A DNA stretch of 64,000 nucleotides from Metellina segmentata (GCA_947359465.1 OX375872.1:10114137-10178136), one strand, 5' to 3'; shown: positions 47,396 through 59,364, counted from the first letter of the stretch. Notes: generated by a model from the sequence alone, not told the origin. Numbers and translations: made by a program.

Positions 47396-47934
47396 GCGTT
47401 ATGTGAAAGAGAGTACAAAGCGTTCAATTTGAACATTAAGAAAGTGTGATGACAATTTAAAGTTCTGAAGCCATGAAGAAAAACTGTGATCAAATAAAAC
47501 ATTTAATATCATACAAATTCTTATTTATTCATCAAAGTATATCAAAATTAAAAGGCTCTTCTATTGCAAAATTTTTAGAAACTTTTAATAAATACTTGTC
47601 TTAATGGGAACAATGAAGCTGCTGTTTAAAAGTTAGCTTAGAAATGCTAGGCTTAATGTCTGATATGTTCAATGTTAAACTCAACTTCAAGTTTTCCAAT
47701 TCAATAAATACTGGAATCACCTCATTTAGACTCAAAAATTTAGGTTTTAGAATATAAAAGAATCGGAGAAATTAATGGAATATCTCTTACTTTTTCTTGG
47801 AAGTTCTCTAGTTTGACAAGAAAAATATTGTATGTTTTAAACCTATCTCCAGAAAACTTCTTGCGGACAACAGGTGGTTCGCTGCCACAATTTGGGAGCC
47901 ATTTCTCTAAAGACCTTTTCTAGGACATATATAA

Positions 47935-48215
47935 GAAATGGGATTGAAGCAACACAACTGGCTAGTGGCGACGGTACGGGACCCAAGGGAAAGATTCTAG
48001 GACAGCACCACGTCATTTTGAACCACGGTCAGATGGAGGCAACACCCTCTCCAAACTTCAACACCACGCCAACGCGAGGACCTTTGAGGCCATGACAGAT
48101 TTAGCATACACCAGCCCCCCTTGTACACTGTTTGAGTGGACCGAGTTCCTTGAAGTGAAACTTTACAACCCTCCGATTGTTAATCCGTTACTCTTCCAAC
48201 TAACGCGGGCCTTAT
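47935..48215 (-). repeat. tRNA-derived SINE, head type 1
   Basis: Minus strand: GGCCCGCGTTAGTTGGAAGA, GTAACGGATTAACAATCGG, shared body. Its 5' end abuts the Helitron 3' terminus at 48224. Confidence 0.75.
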
Positions 48216-48424
48216 AAGAAACTAGCCACTGCGTGGCTAGCACGGCGTTGCCCGTGCTGTACTTTGTGGGGTTAGGTGTGTCCATTGTAAACGTTTGTAA
48301 ACCACCGGTGTTTGCTACGCATTACCATTTGGTTTGCTTCGCAAACCAACACCACGGATAACGCCGTGATGGCCTCGTTATTGTGAAATTGGAATTGCGA
48401 AGAGATCCAATTGGTGTGACGTGA

Positions 48425-48770
48425 CAATTTCTTGGAGGGTGGGGTGCCAGCTGAGGTGTTATGCTATAATTTGACCGTGGTTGTACACGTATATTTGCCT
48501 TATTGGATAAAACTTCGACCCTAGTTAATAGGTAGTTGTAGTGCTTGAGAACGTTAATTAAAAATTACCCAATTTTCTCGGATACTTTCCTTAGGCGATT
48601 GATCTCGGACCGAAGTTAAGAGCCCGTTGAGTTGCTATAGTACGATGTTAATTAAAAATTACCTCGGATCTCAAAATTAGGGAATTGATCCCATACCCTC
48701 GTTAATAGCCAATTGTGTTGATTTTGTGTGATGTTAATTAAAATTTCTTCAGATTTCAAATTCGCTGAAA
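48425..48770 (+). repeat. Three successive SINE 3' pieces
   Basis: A body piece (GGTGGGGTGCCAGCTGAGG) is followed by three consecutive tail units near 48530, 48600 and 48690, each with GATTGATC..GGACC-like and GTTAATTAAAATT-like sequence. Tandem tails in one orientation are unusual for this SINE. Confidence 0.65.
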
Positions 48771-49447
48771 TTTTTAATAAAAACATGTAGAATTTCTGTT
48801 GATTGTTGTATTATTTTTAAAATCCGTCTTATACACATGCATATTTAACCCATTTTACTGCAATGCCAAAAATTGTATTTTCTAAGAATTAAGAGATTTA
48901 AGTTTTTGGAAAAGGCAGTTGAGAAAATTGAAGGAGAGAGAAAACACGCTTTTGTTCTCAAAACCGAAAAAATGAGTCTCTTCTTTTTTAAATTTTACAA
49001 CTTGAATGTGTGGTGTAACTTATTTTGAACACAACAATGAAATCTGTTGATTTGGGCAATACAGTATATTTTAACCCCAAATTACTTAAATAATAGGGAG
49101 ACAGAAAAATTAGAAATATTTTTGTAAGTTGAGGTAATCTTGAATAAAATAGATTAATAGACCAAAAAAAAAGGTAATTTTTTAAAATTTAGAGTACAAA
49201 GTGAATTATTTTATTCCTTATCTGAATTTTTAAAATTAGCAATGTTTGTAGATGTGAAATGCAACTTTAGAAACAATTAAATGAAATGAAATAAGTCTGT
49301 GCCATGTGGGAAAGGAAAACAAATTATAAAAATTAGCATTTTATACTTGATTATTTTTCCCCGAGTTAGTATACATGTACACTTATTAAAATAACCATAT
49401 GTGGCAAGAAATTGAAGTGATATATATTTATAAAAAGTAAAAAGGTA

Positions 49448-49745
49448 TTAAATTCTGTTGAACTCTTGACCGTGGGAGAAACACGGTTTAATGAGACTGA
49501 GTCGTATGACTTTAAGTGATTGTGCCTTGTTGAGGCTGACAGTGAAACTTAAACGAACTGGGAATTGAAGTTTTTTAAATTGGAATGGGATATCAGAAGT
49601 GATGATTGGTATTCTAGGAATGAATATGTTTAAACTTGGAGCATGTGTAGTGACGATGGTGGCTTGAATAATATTTGGCATGAGTTTCTTGACAGAGTGT
49701 TGTGCCATTGCATAGTGAAGGTGGATTAAGATTCGTGAGAAGCAT
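49448..49745 (-). pseudogene. Helitron helicase (Pif1-like) C-terminal remnant
   Basis: Minus strand: LTNLNPPSLCNGTTL in one frame, then after a 1-nt shift SVKKLMPNIIQATI, IFIPRIPIITSDIPFQFKKL, QFPVRLSFTVSLNKAQSLKV and PCFSHGQ. These are the last conserved motifs of Helitron Pif1-type helicases. The usual KAQGQSL motif has lost GQ, and the C-terminal YVACSR motif is missing. Nothing of the Rep nuclease or of helicase motifs I-III was found upstream. Confidence 0.8.
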
Positions 49746-50444
49746 AATCAGTGCTCCAATATGTGCGAGAGTACTCCAGATGGTTCCAATGTGTAAAAAA
49801 ACTGTGTTGTGTGTTTTAAGGACTAATTTCTGTTATGTGTAATGTCTATAGATTTGTAAATTTAAAAACTATGGGGTAATTCTCGCAAGCCTTGCTTTAT
49901 GATGACATTGACATCTTTATTTATTTGGGAAAGATTTGCCCTTTGGCACAGCCATGCATGATGAGTGCTTTGCTACAACAACAATATATCGATGAACCGC
50001 AGGGGTTGTAACCTTTTGGGTGTGGGCCACAGGTGTTTTGACAACTGTTTGTGTTGTTAGCATAATGATGAAATGACGGAATGAACGGCAAAGAAAAGAG
50101 AAACATGAGTGATTGATTGCCAAACTTTAAGGCATCCCACAGAACGGCAGCGCTTGCTTTATGTGTTGTGGAAGTGACAGAAACACGTTCGTATTGAAAA
50201 CTAATCCTACAAAAGTTGCAAACACTTTTTACAGCACTTACATGCAACTCCTCTAACCCTTCACAATGCTGGCTTCTTATAGGACTGCCTTTTTTATATT
50301 TGTCGACACGAAACTGTGATTGGCTGTTACATAACACATTTGCATAGTTCCATCTAACTCTGCAGCAAATTGCAACCTCTCAAATTTAGATTAGCTTCCA
50401 GAAATTAACATTTTCCACGATATGCTTAACTTTTGCCAGCGAGT

Positions 50445-51000
50445 GTAGACAATTATAAAATTAAGTACTATGTGTGTTGTTTGTTCGGCGTGTCCTGACG
50501 AATCTATAGTACTTCCAATAATGAAATTTCGCACATAGGTAGTGTGAATATTTTACAATTTTATAGTCTACCACAAATTTTAAAATTTAATCCAGAACAT
50601 TTTAAAAGTAATGTAATGAGATATTTAATTAATATTGTGTTCCTCCGAATAGCAAATGTTCAATTGGTATTGACTAAATACGTATTTACAGTGCGTATGT
50701 AGCTGCCCCATTAATGGATATACTTTATAAAAATGTATTGCTTTTTTAAAAGCATATTAACTTTTAGTTAGTGTAAACTTTTAGTTTGGATTATCATAAT
50801 GTATAATATAAGTATATATTTTTTTGTGTTTCCTCCATTTTTGGAACTGGATGACAGTTGTGCAATATGTTATTTGTTATTGCTTCTGTTTTAGAGTACG
50901 ATAGTTTGGATTATCATTTTTAAAGCATATAAACTTTTTGTTTGGATTATTTGGATATATTTTTCAAAAGCAGAGACCTGTTTCATAAATTTATTGTCGC
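50445..51000 (+). repeat. Second Helitron 5' end, opposite orientation
   Basis: AATTATAAAATTAAGTACTA, then GTGTGTTGTTTGTTCG and CCTGACGAAT, then AATGAAATTTCGCACATAGG on the + strand parallel the minus-strand start of the Helitron at 53988. Similarity continues through TCCTCCGAATAGCAAATGTT and beyond. The initial TC is not preserved. Confidence 0.6.
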
Positions 51001-51049
51001 TATGTATTCCGAGATTTAATCGGAGAAGGTGTTGTAGATACTACTGAAT

Positions 51050-52910
51050 GAGATTACTCAGAGTGGAACAGTATGCACATTTGAGAGATGCGTTGATGAA
51101 CGGTGGAAATGCTGCGATGAAAAAACTGAAGTACACAGAAATCACTAAACTTCCAAAAAGATATAAAAACCAAAAGTAAAAGTTTATGCTTTTGTAAATT
51201 TATGTGTTGCATAAATTATTAAAATTAAGTATTGCTATGCTTTCCAAAAGACACCCAAACACAGAAACAAAAAATAGCATTAAAGATCAACAAAATAATA
51301 GCATTTCGCAATAACATTTTTATTTTTATTTACAGCCCCCAATATGCAAAAAAGGTAGTAATATAAGAAGCCAGCATTGGCAAAATGATGTTTAAATCCA
51401 AGACTAAATTTTTTTGCATATTTCTAAAAACGAAACCGTGATTGGCTGTTACCTAACACATTTGAATACTTCCATCTTACTGTGCAGCAAAATGCAGCCT
51501 CTGAAATGAAGATTGACTTCTGGAAATTAAACAGAAGCATAAAAACAGCGGGGTTTTTTTGGCCATATAACGAAATATTGTGGGCCGTGAATAAAAAAAA
51601 AGAGGCAGTTATAGCGAAATGCCATAGTTTTGTTGCTCTTTTAGGCAATTTTTTGTTTGTTTCTGTGTTTGGGTGACTTTTGGAAAACATAGCAATATTT
51701 AATTATGATAAGTTAGGCAACATAAATTTACAAAAGCATAAACTTTTGTTTTGAATATCGTTGAATCAGAGGGACTCGGAGAGTGGAACATTATGCACAC
51801 TTGAGAGATGCTTTGATGAAAGGTGGAAACGTTGCTATACGTAAACTCCACAAAAATTGCTTAACTTCCAAAAATATATAAAAACCAAAAGTTAAAGTAT
51901 ATGCTTTTGTAAATTTATACGTTACATAAATGAACATAATTAAATATTGCTATGCTTTCCAAAAGACACCCAAACACAGAAACAAACAAAAATAGCATAA
52001 AAGATGAACAAAATAACATCATTTCGTAATAACAGTATTTTTTTAATTTACAGCCCCCAATATGCAAAAAAGGCAGTGATATAAGAAGCCAGCATTGTGA
52101 AGGGTCAGAGCATTGGTGTAATTAATAAAATAATGTTTAAATCCAAGACTGCATGTGTAGCATATTTCTAAAAAGAAAACCGTGATTGGCCGTTACGTAA
52201 TACATTTTGATACTTCCTTATTTCTGTAGAGTGTATTGTAAGACGAATATGAAAAAGTAACTTATGTTTAACTACACCTATTAGTCTGAACCGACTTCAG
52301 TTCGAATCGTAGCGTGTAAAAGTAGCCTCGCGATAGGATTTTGAGTTGTGACGTGGGCTTTGTATAAAGTCGATGTTGGTCTAAGTACACTATAGCGACA
52401 ACGCAGTAAGATTATGTCAATGTTATGCAAACATTACTGATATTATAGTGAGGCTAAATGTAGCAGTGTCGCCTAAAGGGAGAAGCTGATACTAAACAGA
52501 AGCATAAAAACAGCATTTGTTTTGGTAATGTAACAAAACATTGTGGGGCGTGAATTTAAAAGAGGCCGTTTTAGCGAAATGCCATAATTTAGTTATTATT
52601 TTATGCAATTTTTTGTTTGTTTCTGTGTTTAGGAAAGAATAGGAATAATTAAGAATAGCAATACTTAAATTTGATAATTTATGCAACATAAAAATGTACA
52701 AAAGTATCACCTTGAACTTTTGGTTTTGATATCTTTTTGGAAGTTTAGCGATTTCTGTGTTTTTGTTTTGCAACATTTCCATCCTTCATCAACGCATCTC
52801 TCAAATGTGCATACTGTTCCATTCTGAGTGATCCGATTCAGTCGTATCTACAACACCTTCTCCGATTGAATCTCGGATTACATGGCGACAATAAATTGAT
52901 GGAACATGTG
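51050..52910. repeat. Direct and inverted blocks inside the Helitron
   Basis: A block starting near GAGTGGAACAGTATGCACA occurs at 51060 and 51790 (+, about 725 nt apart) and inverted at about 52770-52840. AAACCGTGATTGGCTGTTAC occurs near 50310, 51430 and 52185. The AAGAAGCCAGCATTG block occurs at 51366 and 52085, and inverted near 50270. Open frames in this interval are repeat-derived and match nothing known. Confidence 0.65.
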
Positions 52911-53269
52911 TTTGCTTCTCAGTAAAATGTTGAAATTCGAAGAGCATATCATGATCCAGTGAGCGTAGAGCTACATAGAAGAAATGTTCTTAGTTTGCAT
53001 AAATGATAGAAATCCAAGATTGGCGTGAGTGCGGTAAAGACCCTTTCAATACTGTGGACATTTTGAGGAAACCAAATAAAAAATATATATAATAATAAAT
53101 TAATTTTTAAATGTTGTACTTTAAATATCGCTTTTCTTTCCATAAGACATAAAAAAAATGATAAAAATTTACTATATAAAAACCGAAGTACCATACAGAA
53201 ACAAACAAAAGATTGCATAAATGAAACAAATCATAAATTGCACAAAAGATTTTTAAAAAATATCGCTAG

Positions 53270-53700
53270 ACTTTGAAAAAAATATCCAAATAATCGAAAC
53301 TAAAAGTGAATATGCTTAAAAAATCAAAATCCAAAGTATCGTAGTCTAAAAACGAAACAATAACAAACGTATTGTACAACCGTTATCCAGTTCAAAAAAT
53401 GAAGTAAGCACAATATAAAAATACAAATATAAAATATTAAAAGTTAACGCTAACTAAAAGTTAATATGCTTTTAAAAAAGCAATACATTTCATAAAGGAT
53501 AATCAGTAATACTAAAAGTGAATATGCTTAAAAAATCAAATCCCAAACAACGGTAGTGTAAAAAATAAACAATAACAAACGTATTGCACAACCGTTATCC
53601 AGTTGCAAAAATTAAGTAAGCACAATAAAAAAATTCAAATATAAAAGTTGACGCTAACTAAAAGTTAATATGCCTTTAAAAAGGCAATAAATTTCATAAA
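53270..53700. repeat. Tandem duplication, about 230-bp unit
   Basis: Two copies of ACTAAAAGTGAATATGCTTA through AACCGTTATCCAGTT to TAACTAAAAGTTAATATGC, starting at about 53300 and 53514. Confidence 0.7.
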
Positions 53701-54488
53701 GGATATCCAGTAATAGGGCGGCTACACACGCGCAGAAAACACTGATTCATTCAATACCGATCATGACTGTTGCCATTCGGAGGAAAGGGAATAATAATTA
53801 AACATCGCATTAAATTAATTTTAAAATTTTCTAGATCAAATTTTAAGGATCGGGCTGTCTATAAAATTGCTAAAAAATTCGTACTACATGTGTGCCAAAT
53901 TTCATTAGTGTGAATGCCATAAATTTGTCAGGGCAACCATTTCACGAACATACACACACACAAAAACTTTACTTTATAATAGTAAAGATGAGAACCGCCT
54001 TTCTGATTTCGCTTACCATTTGCAAGCTGCTTTTCTTGTCCCCTTCTTTAGGATTATTCAAGCCGGGTTTGCATATGGCGGGAGTTCCTGAGCAGCAAGC
54101 ATTTCGGATCATTCTTTAATCAGTAATCAAAGTATTTCATCCAATATTCGTCGAGGAATTGGGCATTTTGGTTACATGTTGATGGATAAGTTTGAAGAGT
54201 ATGGCAGACGAATGTGTCGATTGAAATAGTTAAAAAAAATATCTTCAGTGTTTATTTCATCATAACAATTGCATAATAAGTGATGATTCCACAGGTGTTC
54301 ATTTTATGATTAAAAGATGAACTTTTCTTTGAGAATTTGAGTGATTGTAATTGGATGGTAGCTCTACCCGTAAAACAATCTTAAAAATTGCAAACACAGT
54401 GTACTCGAGTGTTGCACTTACCATCCTCATCCACTTCCAATCTCCCCAAATGCATTAATAAAATTGCAAATTCTTTCTGCTTATTATA

Positions 54489-54549
54489 CAGGGTGGTCCA
54501 AAAGTCAGCCACTTCAAACAGACCTCGTAGGTATCAAACATTCACCCTG
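54489..54549. mobile_element. 61-bp mini-element with mariner-type ends
   Basis: TA-flanked (54487-54488, 54550-54551). Begins CAGGGTGGTCCAAAAGTC and ends TTCACCCTG; the terminal 7 nt are inverted repeats. It resembles the ends of the rosa-like mariner at 58503, reduced to almost nothing. Confidence 0.5.
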
Positions 54550-54759
54550 TATTCTTTTATACACGATAAATATACGAGTACTTCTTATTTTTGGTAATTG
54601 TTTCGATAGTCTCACCCCAAAACGAGGGATGTAAGCTCTTTGGGTTCGCACAATGGAATGTTGACTGCGTAGTTAAAATAGGAATAATTTGACTCGTTGC
54701 TCTGTCGTGAATTTCTCCAAACCTATTTTGCAAGGATTACATGGAACGAATCTGAAAAA

Positions 54760-54985
54760 AATCGGTCCGTTATCAAACGCGAAAGGAAAGAACCGAGTAC
54801 AACATCACGGTAATTTTAAACCACGGTCAGACGACGATGCCACACCTGAGCTGGCACCCTACTCTCCAAACTTCCACACCACGTCAACGTGATTTAACGT
54901 GTCCCCGACGGTACACGACGGTCATTGATTGCAACCCTCCGGTTGCTAATCTGATACTCTCCCAACCGGCGGCTCACCTGGATAA
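54760..54985 (-). repeat. tRNA-derived SINE, head type 1, internal deletion
   Basis: Minus strand: head with GGTTGGGAGAGTATCAGATT and CAACCGGAGGGTTGCAATC; body with CACGTTGACGTGGTGTGG. About 25 nt are missing between CACGTTAAAT and CACGTTGACG. Confidence 0.7.
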
Positions 54986-55179
54986 TAGGAAATGGTAGGT
55001 GTTGTTTCAATACCCATATAACCACCTGTATAATGTCATACAAAACAGCAGTGTGAATCAAAAAGATATTTGGATTGAATCGCTGAGTGCCGAAAACTTG
55101 TGATGACCTATCGAAATTGTGATTCGAAAAATATGTTTTAAATCGGAACTATATTTTCTGTTTAGCGTAGGTAATGGTA

Positions 55180-55410
55180 ATTTTAGTTAACTTCGTACTA
55201 GAGCAACACAACAGGCTATTGACGAAGGTCCGGTATCAGTCCCTTGAGGGAGAGATCCGAGGACAACACCTCGTATTTTTGAACTACGGTCAGATGACGA
55301 AGCTGTTTTCGCGTAGAGTGAGATCGAGAATAAAATTTTCTACATAATCTATACGTATTTTGTCGTCAATAGCCCGTTGTGTTGCTCTATTACGACGTTA
55401 ATTCATAAAC
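55180..55410. repeat. SINE 3' fragments, facing each other
   Basis: 55180-55315 is a minus-strand 3' half. 55365-55410 is a short + strand tail (CGTCAATAGCCCGTTGTGTT, GACGTTAATTC). Confidence 0.7.
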
Positions 55411-55599
55411 CTATACACATTTGACTGACTTTTTACATACCAAATATATATATACATACTGCAATCGAATCGCTATCGAGCTGAAAGTTGCCTCGAGTGT
55501 AGCTAAATGTTACGGAATAAACTATTTAAAATCCGATTGAGTTTGTTATTTGAATATTGTGATCAATAGCAGTTTGGCATTCAGAGGTGCAATTCTATG

Positions 55600-55915
55600 G
55601 TAATTGGTAATTTTAGTTAACGTCGTACTAGAGCAACACAACGGGCTATTGACGACGGTCCGGGATCAGTCCTTAAGGGAAATATCCGAGGACAACACTT
55701 CGTAATTTTGAACCACGGTCAGATGACGAAGCAACACCTGAGCTGGCACCCCACTCTCCAAACTTCCACGCCAACCCAACGTGAGGACTTTCGGCCACGA
55801 CAGATTTAAGGTGCACCAGCCGCCTCTACACCATACGTTTACAAACATCCATGCCCGGGCCCGGATTCGAACCAGGAACCTTCCGATCTAGAGGCTAACA
55901 CCTTAACCACTATAC
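55600..55915 (-). repeat. tRNA-derived SINE, head type 2, full length
   Basis: Minus strand: A box TATAGTGGTTAAG (55914-55902), B box GGTTCGAATCC (55873-55863), then GGTGCACCTTAAATCTG, a body identical in layout to type 1 copies, and tail ACGTTAACTAAAATTACC ending near 55605. The best-preserved copy in the window. Confidence 0.85.
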
Positions 55916-55939
55916 CGGTTGTGCAATTCTATGTATATC

Positions 55940-56400
55940 TTGGTAATTTTTAAATAACATCGTACTAGAGCAACACAACGAGCTATATATATCTTGGAAA
56001 TTTCTGCAATTTGGATCGTGGCGGTAATTGGGAATTTTTAATTAACGTCGTACTAGAGCAACACAACGGGCTATTGATGACGGTCCGGGATCAATCCCTT
56101 AAATGGATCGTAGCGGAAAACATTGTCTAGTTTGAAAATAAAATCTGTATCTCTAGGTGTATCATGCTCAACTTTTCCAAACTACAGCTTACGTCGAAAT
56201 TACGTGGTCCTAAGATCTGTTCCTCGGGGATTGATCCAGTGATAAATAAAATCCATTGCCAATAGCCCGTCGTCTTGCTTGAGTTCGACGTTAATAAAAA
56301 TACTTACCTACCGACTTAGGATCTTTCCCTTCGGGTTTGATCCCGAATAGCCCGTTGTGTTGCTCCAGTGTGACGTTGATTAAAATACCTACCTAACGCA
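55940..56400. repeat. Nest of short SINE 3' fragments
   Basis: Tail pieces at about 55940-55990 and 56025-56105 (minus) and 56195-56315 and 56315-56400 (plus), each with the CGTTAATTAAAA / GCAACACAACGGGCTATTG block. Repeated SINE insertion or local rearrangement. Confidence 0.7.
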
Positions 56401-56404
56401 CTAT

Positions 56405-57335
56405 AGCTTGCTCTAGCAATATATAGTCGCCCTATAATATACAATCGCCCTTTAGCGATTTGATCACAAAAACAATTATTATTATTATTATTTTTGGCCT
56501 GCCCTTTTGATATTTTTTTTTCTGAAAAAACTGAGCTCAAAATAGATCAAGTCGATCAACGACAGGATAAAACTAGAATGTGAAAACATGATTTAAAACA
56601 TAATGGTTGATAATGATGCATTAAGAGTGAGTTATGTACGTAAAAGTCAATAGCATGAAAAGGACTAAGATAGGGATTTTCACCCCCCCCCCCCCCAAAA
56701 AAAAAATATCAAGATCAAGATTGACAGGGACTCTTTCTCCTAAGAAAAGATGCCTGTCCTCTCTAAAAGGACACCGGAATGATAAACCTCTCGCTTTTAT
56801 CAGAAAAAGACGTTAGCACTTACAAATGGGGCGCATTCGCTGAAGAGAGCACGATCATGCGACCTTTTAAACGTTTGCCAAACAGTTCCGTTCGGGGAGG
56901 AGAAAAGAAAAACACTGGCGTTCTGTTACTTTTTATAAAAAAAATTATTAATTTTACAATTCTTACACACATTAAGAAACTTGACTGGATAGGACCCCAT
57001 GAATTCTATATTCAATTTCCATAGTATAATAAATACGTGGCAAAACTACAGAGGATTCATACCTTATATTATCGACAGTAAACTTGACAGGATGAAATAT
57101 ATGAACCTCAGATACACTATATTCACTTTTCACGGCATAAGTGATTAAACGAGAAGAAATGTATGCCTATATTTAATAACGTAAATCTCAATGAACTTAG
57201 TTTTCTAGGCATGCTAAGCAAGCAATACCAATTTGTGAAAACCATACACAGATGAATACACAATGCATGTCCATTGTAGAATATATGTTATTAAACTTTA
57301 AATTTTTTTTAGTGAAGTGTTCAAATTATTCCATC
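56405..57335. other. Spacer, no gene recognised
   Basis: Contains a C-run/A-run at about 56682-56706 and an ATT microsatellite near 56477. No conserved frame. Confidence 0.4.
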
Positions 57336-57336
57336 G

Positions 57337-57540
57337 TAAGCTCTACAGTCGTGCAGTCGCGGAAAAAAAACCGAACCACCCCTCATTCGAGTTATTTTAA
57401 CAGTAGAGAGAAAATTCAAACTAACGTCTTCTAAAATTTCAGTTTCATAAAATTTGCATAAAGAGCCCTCTTTTTTCATATTAAATTGAGCACCAACTTT
57501 ATCATTTCTAATAGGAACCCCTATTTCGATAAACCAAATA
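57337..57540 (+). repeat. Dispersed repeat A, copy 2
   Basis: Matches 1400-1580 (CCCTCATTCGAGTTATTTTA, then GCATAAAATTTGCATAA-like sequence, then AATAGGAACCCCTATTTCGA). Confidence 0.6.
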
Positions 57541-57552
57541 TCATGTCATTAG

Positions 57553-57845
57553 TAGGGCAACTTTTTTGTTGCAGTAAAAATCTGAAAAGTTGCATTTATC
57601 ATTCACTAAAGTTGCATTTATGAGAATAAAGTTGCATTTATTTTTGAAACACTAAAATCTAAAATAAATTATTCGTAAGAAATGAAAAAATCAGAATTTA
57701 TTGACAATTTTAGTGGTATCTGAAAGTATTGTTATTCATAATTAAATTCAGAAGAACTTTGACGTTGTTGAATGGCTGATCCTTGGCCAGTAATCTCTTT
57801 AACATTGAAAAACTGAGCTCAACAGAGACCGATGTTGCCTAACGT
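57553..57845 (+). mobile_element. hAT-like MITE F, left part
   Basis: Starts TAGGGCAACTTTTTTGTTGC and follows the 13318 copy through GTTGCATTTAT units, ACACTAAAATCTAAAATAAA and CCTTGGCCAGTAAT. The right end is not found nearby. Confidence 0.65.
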
Positions 57846-57849
57846 TGTT

Positions 57850-58439
57850 GCAGCAGCAAATACCGACTTGGGGGGAAATTATCACAGGAAAGTGTAGCAA
57901 TAAAGGTAAGGTCATTATTTTTTCAAATCGTTTTTTAAGATACGCTTTAAGGTTGCAAAGATTTTCGTTAAAGTTCATCGATCTGATATCTTCATTCGCC
58001 GTCTTGCCCCTTAATCCAATTTTTCTATGAGACGAATCAAACATTCGTAGATGCTTTTGATTTTCAACAAACGTTTTTATTATTATTTATTAACCTTTAT
58101 ACAGATTGTAGTTATTTACGTGCATATTTTGCTTCGTAATGTTTGAAAATAGGTGCCATAACTCTAGATTCCGTTCGTACAATAAGTAGACCTACTAAAA
58201 CATTTTTAAATAACTTTTCAATAGCTTTTGAATGCTGTGGTTTCAAACCACAATTAGAGGTTGGTTGGTTTGGGTTTTATGGCTTAAGGTCCAGAAATGA
58301 ATACGATGTACCACCAGTTTAAGAATGGCTTTCAGTTTGAGGTGTGAATACAACGTATATACTGGCCAGCAGGCAGCATGCTCATCAGACATAAACCCAA
58401 TCAGCATGTCCTGGACATACAGGAAAAAGGGTTGTAGAA

Positions 58440-58440
<1 letters not shown>
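57850..58440. other. Spacer, no gene recognised
   Basis: No gene. A GGTTGGTTTGGGTTTTATGG word at 58260 recurs in part at 28155 and 17100. Confidence 0.4.

Positions 58441-58441
<1 letters not shown>

Positions 58442-58502
<61 letters not shown>
58442..58502 (+). repeat. (TA)n microsatellite
   Basis: About 30 TA units. Another roughly 10 units at 59344-59362 lie on the other side of the mariner element, which evidently inserted into this array. Confidence 0.95.
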
Positions 58503-58505
<3 letters not shown>

Positions 58506-59343
58506 GGTGGTCCCGAATTCATGGTACAAACTTTAATGGTAGGTACAGGACATTGTAACAATGATTTATTGTATAGGAATGTATAGTCGCAAGTGACGCG
58601 GTGAGGCGAAAACAGGGGAAATAACGGCCGAAAGGAAAAACAAAGATTTTATTGAAAGCGTTGTTGACAAGTGTCATGTTTACAGTAATTGTTCAAAATT
58701 GCGTCCACCAGTATCGATACATGCTTGACAGCGTCGGTGGAGCGATTGGCGTACACGTTCAAAGATGCCTGGTATTTCACGCACACCTGCAGCAGCTACA
58801 GATAAGCGAGCGACGAGATCCTCATCTGAGTCAACTGGAGTCTCATAAACAAGATGCTTTAGATGTCCCCATAAAAAGTAATCGAGGCTCGATAAATCGG
58901 GAGATCGGGGTGGCCAAGGGACTGGTCCACCACGCCCAATCCATCGAGTACCAAACGTGGCATTCAGGTAATTCCGTACATCAATGCTGAAGTGTGCTGG
59001 CGCCCCATCGTGCTGAAACCACATGCGGTTACGAATGGCGATCGGAACATCATGCAGCAGTTGTGGTAACACTTCTTTCAGAAAAATAAGATAGCTTCCG
59101 CCAGTGAGCCGCGTGGGTAGTAAGTATGGGCCAATCAAAAAGTCGATGTTCAACAGCGGCTAGACATCTACTGCCCTCTACCGGCAATGATACCAACCGA
59201 TCACTCCATTTCTCTTTCCTTTTATTTCCCCTGTTTACGCCTCACCGCGTCACTTGCGACTATACATTCCTATACAATAAATCATTGTTACAATGTCCTG
59301 TACCTACCATTAAAGTTTGTACCATGAATTCGGGACCACCCTG
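58503..59343 (-). mobile_element. Mariner-type (rosa-like, DD41D) element, internally deleted
   Basis: TA-flanked 841-bp element. Terminal inverted repeats of about 122 nt (58503-58624 and 59222-59343), starting CAGGGTGGTCCCGAATTC, differ by about one base over that length. The interior holds the C-terminal part of a transposase on the minus strand. The N-terminal DNA-binding half is absent. Confidence 0.85.
58680..59153 (-). pseudogene. Mariner-type transposase, C-terminal half
   Basis: A 157-codon open frame. The second catalytic Asp lies in WFQHDGAPAHFS and the third in PPRSPDLSSLDYFLWGHLK, with 41 residues between them (DD41D, as in rosa mariners). The GGPVPWPPRSPD block is typical. The first Asp and the HTH region are missing because of an internal deletion on the upstream side (toward 59153). 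The frame has no internal stops, consistent with a young copy. Confidence 0.8.
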
Positions 59344-59364
59344 TATATATATATATATATATGT

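Larger units (their letters stand above)
48224..53988 (-). mobile_element. Helitron with both termini (about 5.8 kb)
   Basis: Reading the minus strand, it starts TCTTTACTATTATAAAGTAA at 53988 after a flanking A and ends in CTAG at 48224 before a flanking T, the A/T target rule of Helitrons. The 3' end has a GCACGGGCAACGCCGTGC hairpin plus CTAGCCACGCAGTGGCTAG. A helicase C-terminal remnant (49745-49448) has the same orientation. Inside are a second, oppositely oriented Helitron 5' end, duplicated blocks and SINE tails. Most of Rep and helicase is gone. Confidence 0.65.

Noticed and set aside
49921..50337. 138-codon minus-strand frame with many Cys and Ser, looking like a small secreted protein
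   Set aside because: It overlaps blocks repeated at 51.4 and 52.1 kb within the Helitron, has no convincing signal peptide or family motif, and is best explained as repeat-derived.
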